NCBI RefSeq assembly: GCF_037204085.1
Contig: NZ_JBBCBW010000015.1
Coordinates: 66,678-130,677, forward strand
Source: Variovorax sp037204085
GTDB taxonomy: Bacteria; Pseudomonadota; Gammaproteobacteria; Burkholderiales; Burkholderiaceae_C
Direction: 5' to 3'
DNA length: 64,000 bases
Positions 53,146 through 60,503 of this stretch are shown piece after piece (positions within the stretch are counted from its first letter, which is position 1; the number at the start of each line of letters is the position of its first letter). The notes under the pieces were generated by a model. That model saw only the letters and a program-made list of their open reading frames with translations. It had not been told where the DNA came from and searched no databases. A program made the translations under genes and the position numbers.

Positions 53146-53832
53146 ATGCCCGACACCGACCTTGCCATCGAACTCATTCACGAAGACGCCCACCTGCTGG
53201 TGCTGAACAAGCCTGCGGGATTGCTTTGCGTGCCCGGGCGCGGCGAAGACAAGCAGGACTGCCTGAGCGCGCGCGCCATGCGGCGCTGGCCCGACGCGCT
53301 GATCGTTCACCGGCTGGACATGGCGACCAGCGGGCTGGTGCTGATGGCGCGCGGCGCCGCCATGCAGCGGGCGCTCGGCGATGCGTTTGCCAACCGCGTG
53401 GTGCACAAGCGCTACGAAGCCATCGTCGACGGCGCGATGCCGGTGCGCGATGAATGGTCGGTCATCGATGCGCCGCTGATGGCCGACTGGCCGCGGCGCC
53501 CTTTGCAGAAGGTAGACCCCGCAGGCAAGCCGAGCGTCACGCGCTGGCGGACGCTTTCTTCATCGAAGTCGAACGGGGAACATGCTGCCACGCACGTATT
53601 GCTGGAGCCCCTCACGGGCCGCTCGCATCAGCTGCGCGTGCATCTGCTGTCGATCGGCCATCCGATCCTGGGCGATGCGCTCTATGGCAGTGCCAAAGTG
53701 CAGGCGCGCGCCCCTCGCCTGCTGCTGCATGCGAGCGAGCTGGGCTTCGTGCACCCAGCAACGCAGCAGATGCTTCGCTTCCAGAGCCAGCCGGACTTCG
53801 CCCTTTCTCTTTCTTCTACAGCCCGCCCTTGA
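53146..53832 (+). CDS. RluA-family pseudouridine synthase
   Basis: A 228-residue RNA modification enzyme: HLLVLNKPAGLLCVPGRGEDKQDCL, the catalytic motif IVHRLDMATSGLVLMAR with the nucleophilic Asp, and RSHQLRVHLLSIGHPILGDALYG. No S4 domain is present, as in RluA or TruC-like members, which target 23S rRNA/tRNA positions. The exact target cannot be assigned. The 3' end overlaps the convergent UspA gene by 17 bp. Confidence 0.92.
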   Translation: MPDTDLAIELIHEDAHLLVLNKPAGLLCVPGRGEDKQDCLSARAMRRWPDALIVHRLDMATSGLVLMARGAAMQRALGDAFANRVVHKRYEAIVDGAMPVRDEWSVIDAPLMADWPRRPLQKVDPAGKPSVTRWRTLSSSKSNGEHAATHVLLEPLTGRSHQLRVHLLSIGHPILGDALYGSAKVQARAPRLLLHASELGFVHPATQQMLRFQSQPDFALSLSSTARP

Positions 53833-54259
53833 CCACCAGCACCGGCATGGGTGCGTCCTGGAGCACACGCTGGGTCACGCTGCCGAGCAGCAGCTTCTCG
53901 ATGCCGCTGCGGCCATGCGAGCCCATCACGATCAGGTCGGCCGCAATGGCAATGGCGGTGTCGACGATGCCTTCGTGCACCACGTGGCCGTCGATCACGC
54001 GCTGGTCGCTGTGCAGGCCTTCGGCCGCAAGCGCGGCCACGCCGCGTGCAAGCGCCGCATTCGCGCTTGCGGTGGCCGCGGCCAGGTATTCGTTCTGGCC
54101 GAGCGCGTAGTCCGCGCCCACGCCAATGAAGGGGTAGTTGTCGATCACGTGGATCAACGTGATGCGGCTTCCGAACGCCAGCGCCAGGCCACTGGCCTTG
54201 CTGACCGCGAGCATGGAAGTTTCGGAGCCGTCGATCGGAACCAGGATGTGATTGAACAT
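53816..54259 (-). CDS. Universal stress protein, UspA family
   Basis: A 147-residue Usp domain: ILVPIDGSETSMLAVSKASGLALAFGSRITLIHVIDNYP, and the ATP-binding C-terminal motif DLIVMGSHGRSGIEKLLLGSVTQRVLQDAPMPVLVVK (G-x2-G-x9-G-S/T). The complete motif suggests an ATP-binding subtype. The ATG at 54259 is the family start. It overlaps the convergent pseudouridine synthase by 17 bp at the 3' ends. Confidence 0.95.
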   Translation of the reverse strand: MFNHILVPIDGSETSMLAVSKASGLALAFGSRITLIHVIDNYPFIGVGADYALGQNEYLAAATASANAALARGVAALAAEGLHSDQRVIDGHVVHEGIVDTAIAIAADLIVMGSHGRSGIEKLLLGSVTQRVLQDAPMPVLVVKGGL

Positions 54260-54367
54260 GGCGGACCTCACTTTCGTTCGTTCGCAGACAGGCGCGGCTC
54301 GCAATCGAACCGGGCCTCCAATTTAACCCCTCGGCAGGGGCGTGACTGTAGGACTCAAGCCAGCGGG

Positions 54368-55117
54368 TTAATCCCCCTGGAAACCCTGGGCGCGGCAGGT
54401 GACGACGAGGGTGTCGCGCCAGCCGGCGGCTCCCTCTTCGGTCGGCTGGATGGGCGTGGACTCATGGATCACGCGTGCGTCGTCGAGCAGCAGCAGCGAC
54501 CACGGCTCGGTCATGGTGAACCGCTCGCCGCGTCTTCCGTTGGCTTCGAACACGCGCGTTTCGCCGCCCTTGATTCCGCTGCGCCCCACCAGCGCCACCG
54601 CCACCAGGTCGACACCGTCGCGGTGAGCGCCTTCAGGCGTGGGCCGGCCGATGCCGCCCGCGGTGTCGATGCGGAACTGGTGCGCCTCGACGAACCACGG
54701 TTGCGCCGCGGTATTGCGCATGCCGCTTGCCGCTTCGCCCAGCCGCTGCAGCAGGCGCTGCCACGCCGGCTGCGCCACCGTAGCCTCGTGCATCGGCGCA
54801 AACCAGCGCTGCATGCCGCCATGCAGCGCGTTGTATTCGACCGGCTGCCAGTGCGCACGATGCGGCACCTGCGCAATCGCTTCGCCTTCGACGGTGAAGC
54901 ACGCATGGCGCCGCGTGCGATAGCGGCCGCCATCTTTCAGGTATTCGTCCGGTGGAAGATCGTTCCAGTCGGCGTGCAGCGCTTCGAGCTGATCGAGCGG
55001 CACGCCGAGCCATTCGCTCACGCCTTGCGGGCTGAGCACCGCATAGCCCTGTTCGCGCAGCGCAGGCAGCAGTTCGGCCGGCTGGATGAACGGCGGTTTG
55101 AATGCAGCGTTGGTCAC
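54368..55117 (-). CDS. 2-oxoglutarate/Fe(II) dioxygenase family protein
   Basis: A 249-residue 2OG-Fe dioxygenase of the PF10014 type (related to IDO, isoleucine hydroxylase). Iron ligands are in TPEGAHRDGVDLVAVALVGR (H-x-D) and LLLDDARVIHESTPI (second His), with an arginine in WRDTLVVTCR for 2-oxoglutarate. VEGEAIAQVPHRAHWQPVEYNALHGGMQRWFAPM is the family core. It could hydroxylate a free amino acid. The GTG start overlaps the DUF427 stop (GTGA), so the two are translationally coupled. Confidence 0.85.
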   Translation of the reverse strand: MTNAAFKPPFIQPAELLPALREQGYAVLSPQGVSEWLGVPLDQLEALHADWNDLPPDEYLKDGGRYRTRRHACFTVEGEAIAQVPHRAHWQPVEYNALHGGMQRWFAPMHEATVAQPAWQRLLQRLGEAASGMRNTAAQPWFVEAHQFRIDTAGGIGRPTPEGAHRDGVDLVAVALVGRSGIKGGETRVFEANGRRGERFTMTEPWSLLLLDDARVIHESTPIQPTEEGAAGWRDTLVVTCRAQGFQGD

Positions 55118-55398
55118 GACGCGGTGACCTTCACGTCCTTCCAGAACGCGACGCGATCACGGATTTCTTCGGCTTCGGGCTTGGGGTCTGCGTAGTACCA
55201 GGCGGCATCGGTGTGGAGCTCGCCGTTGACCAGCAGCGAATAGTAGCTGGCCGTGCCCTTCCAGGGGCAGGTGGTCTTGTGGTTGCTGAAGGTGACGTGG
55301 TCGCGGTTGAGCGAGCTCATCGGAAAATAGTGGTTACCTTCGACGAGCACGGTGTCGTCGCTTTCGGCGATGGTGACGCCGTTCCAGGTTGCTTTCAT
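55114..55398 (-). CDS. DUF427 domain protein
   Basis: A 94-residue single-domain protein of the DUF427 family: MKATWNGVTIAESDDTVLVEGNHYFPMSSLNRDHVTFSNHKTTCPWKGTASYYSLLVNGELHTDAAWYYADPKPEAEEIRDRVAFWKDVKV. DUF427 proteins form a small beta-sandwich; function unknown. It is the first gene of a two-gene operon with the dioxygenase, the stop overlapping its GTG start. The 380-bp region upstream is non-coding repeat sequence. Confidence 0.92.
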   Translation of the reverse strand: MKATWNGVTIAESDDTVLVEGNHYFPMSSLNRDHVTFSNHKTTCPWKGTASYYSLLVNGELHTDAAWYYADPKPEAEEIRDRVAFWKDVKVTAS

Positions 55399-55778
55399 GT
55401 GTTGCTCTCCACGGGGAAGGGATATTGTGCCCTTTGGCATTGTTTGTTTCCCGGGGGCCGGGTCTCGCCCAGCGGGCGCGCAGCGCCGCAGTGGCCTGGT
55501 GGCCGAGCGAAGCAAAGGCCCGTTAGGTTTCCAAGCCCCTCTGTATGCACCGAGGAGCGGAGGGTTTCGCGGATCAGGGCCGCAGCTGTTTGAGCGCAGC
55601 GAGTTCTGCGGACCCCGCGAAACACGAGCACCGCAGGTTGCCCGCAGCGCAGCGGAGGGTCGCAGACAGTGGGGTCGCCTTTTCTTTGTTTACTTTCTTT
55701 TGGCGAAGCAAAAGAAAGTGAGTCCGCCGCCGGGCGGAATCCCGGCCTCGGGAAGCAAACTAAGTCAGAGGTAAAAAA
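55399..55778. other. Non-coding region of 380 bp, repeat-like
   Basis: No convincing gene. The sequence resembles the long intergenic repeats of Comamonadaceae: a GC-rich stretch (GCGGGCGCGCAGCGCCGCAG), the Leu-Phe-Glu-Arg-Ser-Glu-Phe-coding-like block near 55590-55615, and the A/T palindrome at 55692-55719. Open frames here have no ribosome binding site. It separates DUF427 from egtD. Confidence 0.6.
55692..55719. repeat. Perfect palindrome ACTTTCTTTTG / CAAAAGAAAGT
   Basis: ACTTTCTTTTG (55692-55702), GCGAAG loop (55703-55708) and CAAAAGAAAGT (55709-55719) form an 11-bp hairpin. It is preceded by TTTGTTT and followed by G+C-rich sequence. The same motif with GGCGAAGC in the loop is frequent between genes in Comamonadaceae genomes, from memory; copy number here could not be counted. 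Confidence 0.65.
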
Positions 55779-56801
55779 TCACGCCCCCAACCAATGCACA
55801 CTAAAAAGCCTCTCAGGATCCGTCCAAACCGCCAGCGGCCGAAACCCCGCCTTCACAGCCAGCGCCCGCAGTCCATCCACAGTGAACTTATGCGAGTACT
55901 CGGTATGAATCGTCTCCCCTTCCTCGAACCCGAACCGCTCACCGTGCAGTGAAACAGCCTGGTCCCGGCGGCTTACCAAGTGCATCTCGATCCGCTGCCG
56001 AGGCGCGTTGTAGAACGCCGAATGCGCAAAGCCATCCAGATCAAAGTCCGCATCGAGCTCGGCATTGGCGCGCCGCAGCAAATTCAAGTTGAACGCAGCC
56101 GTCACCCCTTGCGCATCGTTGTACGCCGCATGCAACCGGGCCGGGTCCTTCACCAGATCGACGCCGATCAGCAGCCCGCCGCTGCGCAGCATCCGCGCCG
56201 CAAGCTGCAGAAACGCCAGCGCCTCTTCAGGCTCGAAATTTCCGATCGTCGAGCCCGGAAAAAACCCGACGCGTTTGCCCGCACCGGGCATTGGCGCCGG
56301 CAGCACCAGCGGCATGGTGTAGTCCGCCGCAATCGGCTGCACCACCAGCTCGGGGTAGTCGGCCTTCAGCCGTGCAGCAGCAGCTTGCAGGTGCTCGCCC
56401 GAAATGTCGATGGGCAGGTAGCGCCTGGGCGCCTCGAGCGCATCCAGCAGCAGCCGCACCTTGGTAAGGGAGCCGGCACCGAACTCCACGATCTCGGCAC
56501 CGGGGCCGATCTGCTCGGCGATTTCCCCGGCGCATTCGCCGAGGATGCGCAACTCGGTTCGCGTGGGGTAGTACTCGGGCAATTCGCAGATGCGGTCGAA
56601 CAGCTGCGAACCGGCCGCGTCGTAGAAGAACTTGGGCGAAATGCTGCGCGGCCTGCGCGCAAGGCCCGCCAGCATCGCGCGGCCGAATTCGCAAAGCGGC
56701 GGCTCACCCGTGGCTGCCGCGGCGGCGGCCGGCGCCGCAGGCTTGCGCTGCTGCTGTGCGGCGGCGAACGAGAAGGAGGACGAGGATGTTGGATTGCGCA
56801 T
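55779..56801 (-). CDS. egtD: L-histidine N-alpha-methyltransferase EgtD
   Basis: A 340-residue SAM-dependent enzyme that trimethylates histidine to hercynine, the first step of ergothioneine synthesis. Features are RSISPKFFYDAAGSQLFDRICELPEYYPTRTE, the SAM motif EIVEFGAGSLTKVRLLLDAL, FPGSTIGNFEPEEALAFL, YNDAQGVTAAFNLNLLRR and the C-terminal EYSHKFTVDGLRALAVKAGF. The N-terminal 30 residues are Ala/Gln-rich and extra. It is the second gene of the egtB-egtD operon, 3 bp after the egtB stop. Confidence 0.94.
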   Translation of the reverse strand: MRNPTSSSSFSFAAAQQQRKPAAPAAAAAATGEPPLCEFGRAMLAGLARRPRSISPKFFYDAAGSQLFDRICELPEYYPTRTELRILGECAGEIAEQIGPGAEIVEFGAGSLTKVRLLLDALEAPRRYLPIDISGEHLQAAAARLKADYPELVVQPIAADYTMPLVLPAPMPGAGKRVGFFPGSTIGNFEPEEALAFLQLAARMLRSGGLLIGVDLVKDPARLHAAYNDAQGVTAAFNLNLLRRANAELDADFDLDGFAHSAFYNAPRQRIEMHLVSRRDQAVSLHGERFGFEEGETIHTEYSHKFTVDGLRALAVKAGFRPLAVWTDPERLFSVHWLGA

Positions 56802-56804
56802 GAT

Positions 56805-58061
56805 TCAGACGTCTTTCGCGAGCCTTAGCCCCGAGAACTGCCAGCGCGCCGCCGGCGGAAAAAAGTTGCGGTAGCTGGGCCTCGTGTGCCCAGCCGGGGT
56901 GGCCACGCTGCCACCGCGCAACACCAGTTGACCCACCATGAACTTGCCGTTGTATTCGGCGGCAATGCCGGGCATGGGCCTGAAGCCGGGATACGGGTCG
57001 TACGAAGAACGCGTCCACTGCCAGACGTGGCCGGTCATCTGCGAGATGCCGGGCGCATCGAAGGCGACCTCCCATTCAAACTCGGTGGGCAGCCGCGCGC
57101 CGGCCCATTCGGCATACGCGGCGGCTTCATAGAAGCTCAGCTGCGAGACGGGCGCATCGGCTTCCATGGGCCGCACGCCGTGCAGGCCGAATACTTGCCA
57201 GCCGCCCTGGTGCTGCTGCGGGCCGAGCCGCGGATCGTCGGGCGCAAGCCAGTAGGCCGGGTGCTGCCATCCCTGCGCCTGCACCGCGGCCCAGCCGTCG
57301 GAAAGCCAGAGCTCGGGCCGCTTGTAGCCGCCGTCGGCAATGAACTGGGCATAGTCGCCGCAGTTCACCAGCCGGTCGGCAATGGCATAGGGCTGCAACA
57401 GCGCGGCGTGGCGCGGCGTTTCGTTGTCGAAGGCAAAACCCAGCTGCGACGCTTCATGGCCGACCTGGACCACCCCGCCCGTCTGCGGCAGCCAGCGCAT
57501 GGCCGGCGGCACCGCGGCCAGCCGCAGGGCCGGCCCAGCCGACGGCTTGTAGGCCGGCAGCAGCGGGTTGCATGACAGGGCATGAAGAATGTCGGTGAGC
57601 AACAGTTCCTGATGCTGCTGCTCATGATTCAGCCCCAGCGTGACGATGGGCTCGATGGCGGCCCAGTCCTGCTCGCCGATGTCTCGGTCTAGCAAGGCGA
57701 GCACCGCCTCGTCGACGTGGCTGCGATAGGCATGCACCTCGTCCACCGAGGGGCGCGTGAGCAGCCCTCGCTGCGGCCGCGGGTGGCGCGGGCCGAGCGC
57801 CTCGTAATACGAGTTGAAGAGATAGTGAAAGCGCACGTCGAAGGGCCGGTAGCCCGCGGCGTGAGGCTGGAGCAGCACGGTCTCGAAGAACCACGTGGTG
57901 TGCGCGAGATGCCACTTGGTCGGACTTGCATCAGGCATCGACTGGATGCACTGGTCTTCGGCGGAAAGCGGCGCGGCGAGCGACAGGCTGGCAGCTCGCA
58001 CTTCGCGAAACTTGTCGCGCAGTGCGCTCGCCGCCTGGGTGATCGGCCGGGAAAGCGTCAT
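56805..58061 (-). CDS. egtB: Ergothioneine sulfoxide synthase EgtB
   Basis: A 418-residue iron-dependent enzyme joining hercynine to a thiol with oxygen. The DinB-like N-terminal domain carries the iron histidines in WHLAHTTWFFE and GLNHEQQHQELLLTD (H-x3-H-x-E). The C-terminal formylglycine-enzyme-like domain has RLPTEFEWEVAFDAPG, GHVWQWTRSSYDPYPGF and LVLRGGSVATPAGHTRPSYRNFFPPAARW. In proteobacteria the thiol donor can be gamma-glutamylcysteine or cysteine; which applies here is not readable. ATG 58061 fits the DinB start. The egtC and egtE genes are absent nearby. Confidence 0.93.
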   Translation of the reverse strand: MTLSRPITQAASALRDKFREVRAASLSLAAPLSAEDQCIQSMPDASPTKWHLAHTTWFFETVLLQPHAAGYRPFDVRFHYLFNSYYEALGPRHPRPQRGLLTRPSVDEVHAYRSHVDEAVLALLDRDIGEQDWAAIEPIVTLGLNHEQQHQELLLTDILHALSCNPLLPAYKPSAGPALRLAAVPPAMRWLPQTGGVVQVGHEASQLGFAFDNETPRHAALLQPYAIADRLVNCGDYAQFIADGGYKRPELWLSDGWAAVQAQGWQHPAYWLAPDDPRLGPQQHQGGWQVFGLHGVRPMEADAPVSQLSFYEAAAYAEWAGARLPTEFEWEVAFDAPGISQMTGHVWQWTRSSYDPYPGFRPMPGIAAEYNGKFMVGQLVLRGGSVATPAGHTRPSYRNFFPPAARWQFSGLRLAKDV

Positions 58062-58227
58062 GGAGTCTCCAGTCGGGTCAGCCGCTCGTTGTAGCCGATT
58101 CGTATTGCCGCAGCACGTAGGACAAGTTCTCGCCCTGGCTCTCTTGCGGGTGGGCGCCAAATCGGTGGGGCAGCCACTTTGGCACAAGACGCGCCGGCGT
58201 GCAGGGCGGCTGCGTATCATCCGTTCG

Positions 58228-59574
58228 ATGCAAACGAACAACGCCTCCACCCGCCCCCACGTCGTCATCGTCGGTTGCGGGTTCGGCGGGCTCGAGGCTG
58301 CCCGCAGGCTCGATAGCGCCGATGTGGACGTGACAGTGATCGAAAAAACCAATCACCACCTGTTCCAGCCGTTGCTCTATCAGGTGGCGACCGCCGGGCT
58401 GGCCGCACCGTCCATCGCGGCGCCGGTGCGCACCCTGTTCCGCAAGCAGCCGCGCATCACCACGCTGCTCGGCGAAGTGAGCGCCATCGACGCGGCGGGC
58501 CGGGCGGTTCAGCTGACCAACGGCAGCCAGGTGAGCTATGACCACCTGATCGTCGCGGCCGGTGCTACCCACAGCTACTTCGGCCATGACGAATGGGCGC
58601 CCCTGGCGCCTGGCCTCAAAACGCTGGCTGACGCGTTCGAGATCCGCCGCCGGGTGCTGATGTCGTTCGAGGCGGCCGAAACCGCCACCGACCCGCAGCG
58701 CCGCCGCGCGCTGCTGACCTTCGTGGTGATCGGCGCCGGGCCAACGGGTGTCGAAATGGCCGGCACCCTGGCCGAAATTGCCAAGCACACCCTTTCCGGC
58801 GAGTTCCGCCACATCGACCCGGGCAGCGCGCAGGTGCTGCTGGTCGAAGGCGGCCCGCGCGTGCTGCAGGCCATGCCCGAAAGCCTGAGCCAGAAGGCGC
58901 TTGAGCAGCTCGAAAAACTCGGCGTCGAAGTGCGGCTCAATGCGCGCGTGACCGCCATCGACGCCAACGGACTCGAAGTGCAGTCAGGCGGCGGTGCGGA
59001 CGGCACGCCGGCCACCGGCTACCGCATCGAGAGCAACTGCGTGGTGTGGGCGGCCGGGGTTGCGGCCTCGCCGCTCGGCCGCATGCTGGGCGAAGCGACC
59101 GGCGCCGAATGCGACCGCGCAGGCCGCATCAAGGTCGAGCCCGACCTGAGCCTGGCCGGGCATCCCGAGATCAGCGTGGTCGGTGACCTTGCGGCCGCCA
59201 TGAGCTACGCGCCCGGCAAGCCGCCCAAGCCCGTTCCGGGGGTGTCGCCCGGTGCCAAGCAGATGGGCCGCGCCGCCGCCTCGAACATTCTTCGCCGCAT
59301 TGCCGGCACGCCCACAGAGCCCTTTCGCTACCGCGACTACGGCAACCTGGCGACCATCGGCCGCAACTCGGCGGTGGTCGACCTGGGCACGCCCTTCGGT
59401 CCGCTGCGCTTCAGCGGGCGGCTCGCATGGCTCTTCTGGCTGTTTGCGCACGCGTATTTCCTCATCGGCTTTCGCAACCGCATCGTGGTGATGATGGACT
59501 GGGCCAGCGCCTACTGGAGCTTCCAGCGCAACGCACGCGTTGTGGCAGACGTGCAGGGCAAGAGCGAGTCGTAG
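58228..59574 (+). CDS. NAD(P)/FAD-dependent oxidoreductase, NDH-2 type
   Basis: A 448-residue type II NADH dehydrogenase-like flavoprotein. Two dinucleotide folds are visible: FAD at VVIVGCGFGGLEAARRL and NAD at FVVIGAGPTGVEMAGTLAEI. Further signatures are NHHLFQPLLYQVATAGL, ISVVGDLAA and a C-terminal amphipathic region (GRLAWLFWLFAHAYFLIGFRNRIVVMMDW) that anchors such enzymes to the inner membrane. It passes electrons from NADH to quinone without pumping. The ATG at 58228 is chosen. A small membrane protein follows 28 bp later. Confidence 0.92.
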   Translation: MQTNNASTRPHVVIVGCGFGGLEAARRLDSADVDVTVIEKTNHHLFQPLLYQVATAGLAAPSIAAPVRTLFRKQPRITTLLGEVSAIDAAGRAVQLTNGSQVSYDHLIVAAGATHSYFGHDEWAPLAPGLKTLADAFEIRRRVLMSFEAAETATDPQRRRALLTFVVIGAGPTGVEMAGTLAEIAKHTLSGEFRHIDPGSAQVLLVEGGPRVLQAMPESLSQKALEQLEKLGVEVRLNARVTAIDANGLEVQSGGGADGTPATGYRIESNCVVWAAGVAASPLGRMLGEATGAECDRAGRIKVEPDLSLAGHPEISVVGDLAAAMSYAPGKPPKPVPGVSPGAKQMGRAAASNILRRIAGTPTEPFRYRDYGNLATIGRNSAVVDLGTPFGPLRFSGRLAWLFWLFAHAYFLIGFRNRIVVMMDWASAYWSFQRNARVVADVQGKSES

Positions 59575-59602
59575 CCGCAAATCCTGCCGGGGCCCGCCTG
59601 AC

Positions 59603-59854
59603 ATGTCATTGACCCTGTGGATTGCCGTGCATGCGCTCGACGCGGTGTTCTGGCTATGGGTCTTGCGCTGGGGTGGCGCGGCATGGCTCGAAGGCACTTT
59701 TGCCTCTGGCTTTCTGGTCAGCATCTTTGCGCCTCGATGGAGCGCCGAGGGCATTCGCATGTTTGCGCTACTGATGCTGGTGGTGTGCGCAATCAGCTTT
59801 CTCGCAGGTGTTTTTGTGTCCTCGCTGCGCTGCTTTTACGGCGGGCCCTGCTAG
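59603..59854 (+). CDS. Small membrane protein with Cys-rich end
   Basis: An 83-residue protein with two hydrophobic helices (LWIAVHALDAVFWLWVLRWGG and FALLMLVVCAISFLAGVFVSS) and a short tail SLRCFYGGPC with two cysteines. No domain is recognised. It starts 28 bp after the NDH-2-type gene on the same strand and may be in the same operon, so a role near the respiratory membrane is possible but unproven. Confidence 0.6.
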   Translation: MSLTLWIAVHALDAVFWLWVLRWGGAAWLEGTFASGFLVSIFAPRWSAEGIRMFALLMLVVCAISFLAGVFVSSLRCFYGGPC

Positions 59855-59884
59855 GCGCTTTTCCAGCGGCCGCGCTCGAACGGC

Positions 59885-60421
59885 TCAGAACAGAAAGTCG
59901 TTCGACGATGCGTTCTCGCGCTGGCGACGCCGCCACTCCCACGGTGCTGTCGGCTTGGCGCCGGCCCACAGCCCCATGCGTTGCGCACGCGCGCTCTCCT
60001 GCAGCTTGAACAAGCCGCCGCCGCGCCGCGTGGCAATCCCGTTGAAGTCGTACACCCAGGCCCAGCCTTCGGCCACCATCCGCGTTCCGGCGTCTTGCCC
60101 GTCGCAGTTCACGTCGGCCACAGTGCGGCCGTAGCGGTCGGTGTCGCGTTCGGTGATCACGGCCTGCTCGAAGTAGCAAAGGCGGCTCAACGCCTGCCTG
60201 CTGCGCTGCCCGTAGGGCTGGGCCCGTTCCGGCGCGTCGATGGCGGCAATGCGCACCTTCACTTCCTCGTAGGAGCCGAAGCCCCCGCAGCGGGCGGTGA
60301 GCGTGTCGCCGTCGCTGATGCCCACAACGAGGCAGGTTCGCGGCGGGGCCGCATGCGATGACTGGGCCGAAAGCAGGGGCAGGAGCGCGAGGCAAATGGC
60401 GGCGAGAGAACGCAAACGCAT
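59885..60421 (-). CDS. Secreted thermonuclease-like (SNase) protein
   Basis: A 178-residue exported staphylococcal-nuclease-fold protein. The signal peptide (MRLRSLAAICLALLPLLSAQSSHAA) is followed by VVGISDGDTLTARCGG, KVRIAAIDAPERAQPYGQRSRQAL, with the catalytic Asp and Arg, ERDTDRYGRTVADVN and MVAEGWAWVYDF. The catalytic set looks complete, so calcium-dependent DNA/RNA cleavage outside the cytoplasm is likely. ATG 60421 starts the signal peptide. Confidence 0.92.
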   Translation of the reverse strand: MRLRSLAAICLALLPLLSAQSSHAAPPRTCLVVGISDGDTLTARCGGFGSYEEVKVRIAAIDAPERAQPYGQRSRQALSRLCYFEQAVITERDTDRYGRTVADVNCDGQDAGTRMVAEGWAWVYDFNGIATRRGGGLFKLQESARAQRMGLWAGAKPTAPWEWRRRQRENASSNDFLF

Positions 60422-60503
60422 GGAGCAGAGAGAAGGAACGTGGCGGCGAAAGCCACGGATTCTCGTTGCGAACTGTCCCAGCCTCGCGGGCACGAACCCG
60501 TTG

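Noticed and set aside
54360..54381. Hairpin CCAGCGGG...CCCCCTGG at the dioxygenase stop as a terminator
   Set aside because: There is a mismatch in the stem and no T run follows on the gene's strand.
55400..55774. Open frames of 70-140 codons in the egtD/DUF427 intergenic region
   Set aside because: No ribosome binding site and repeat-like composition; treated as non-coding.
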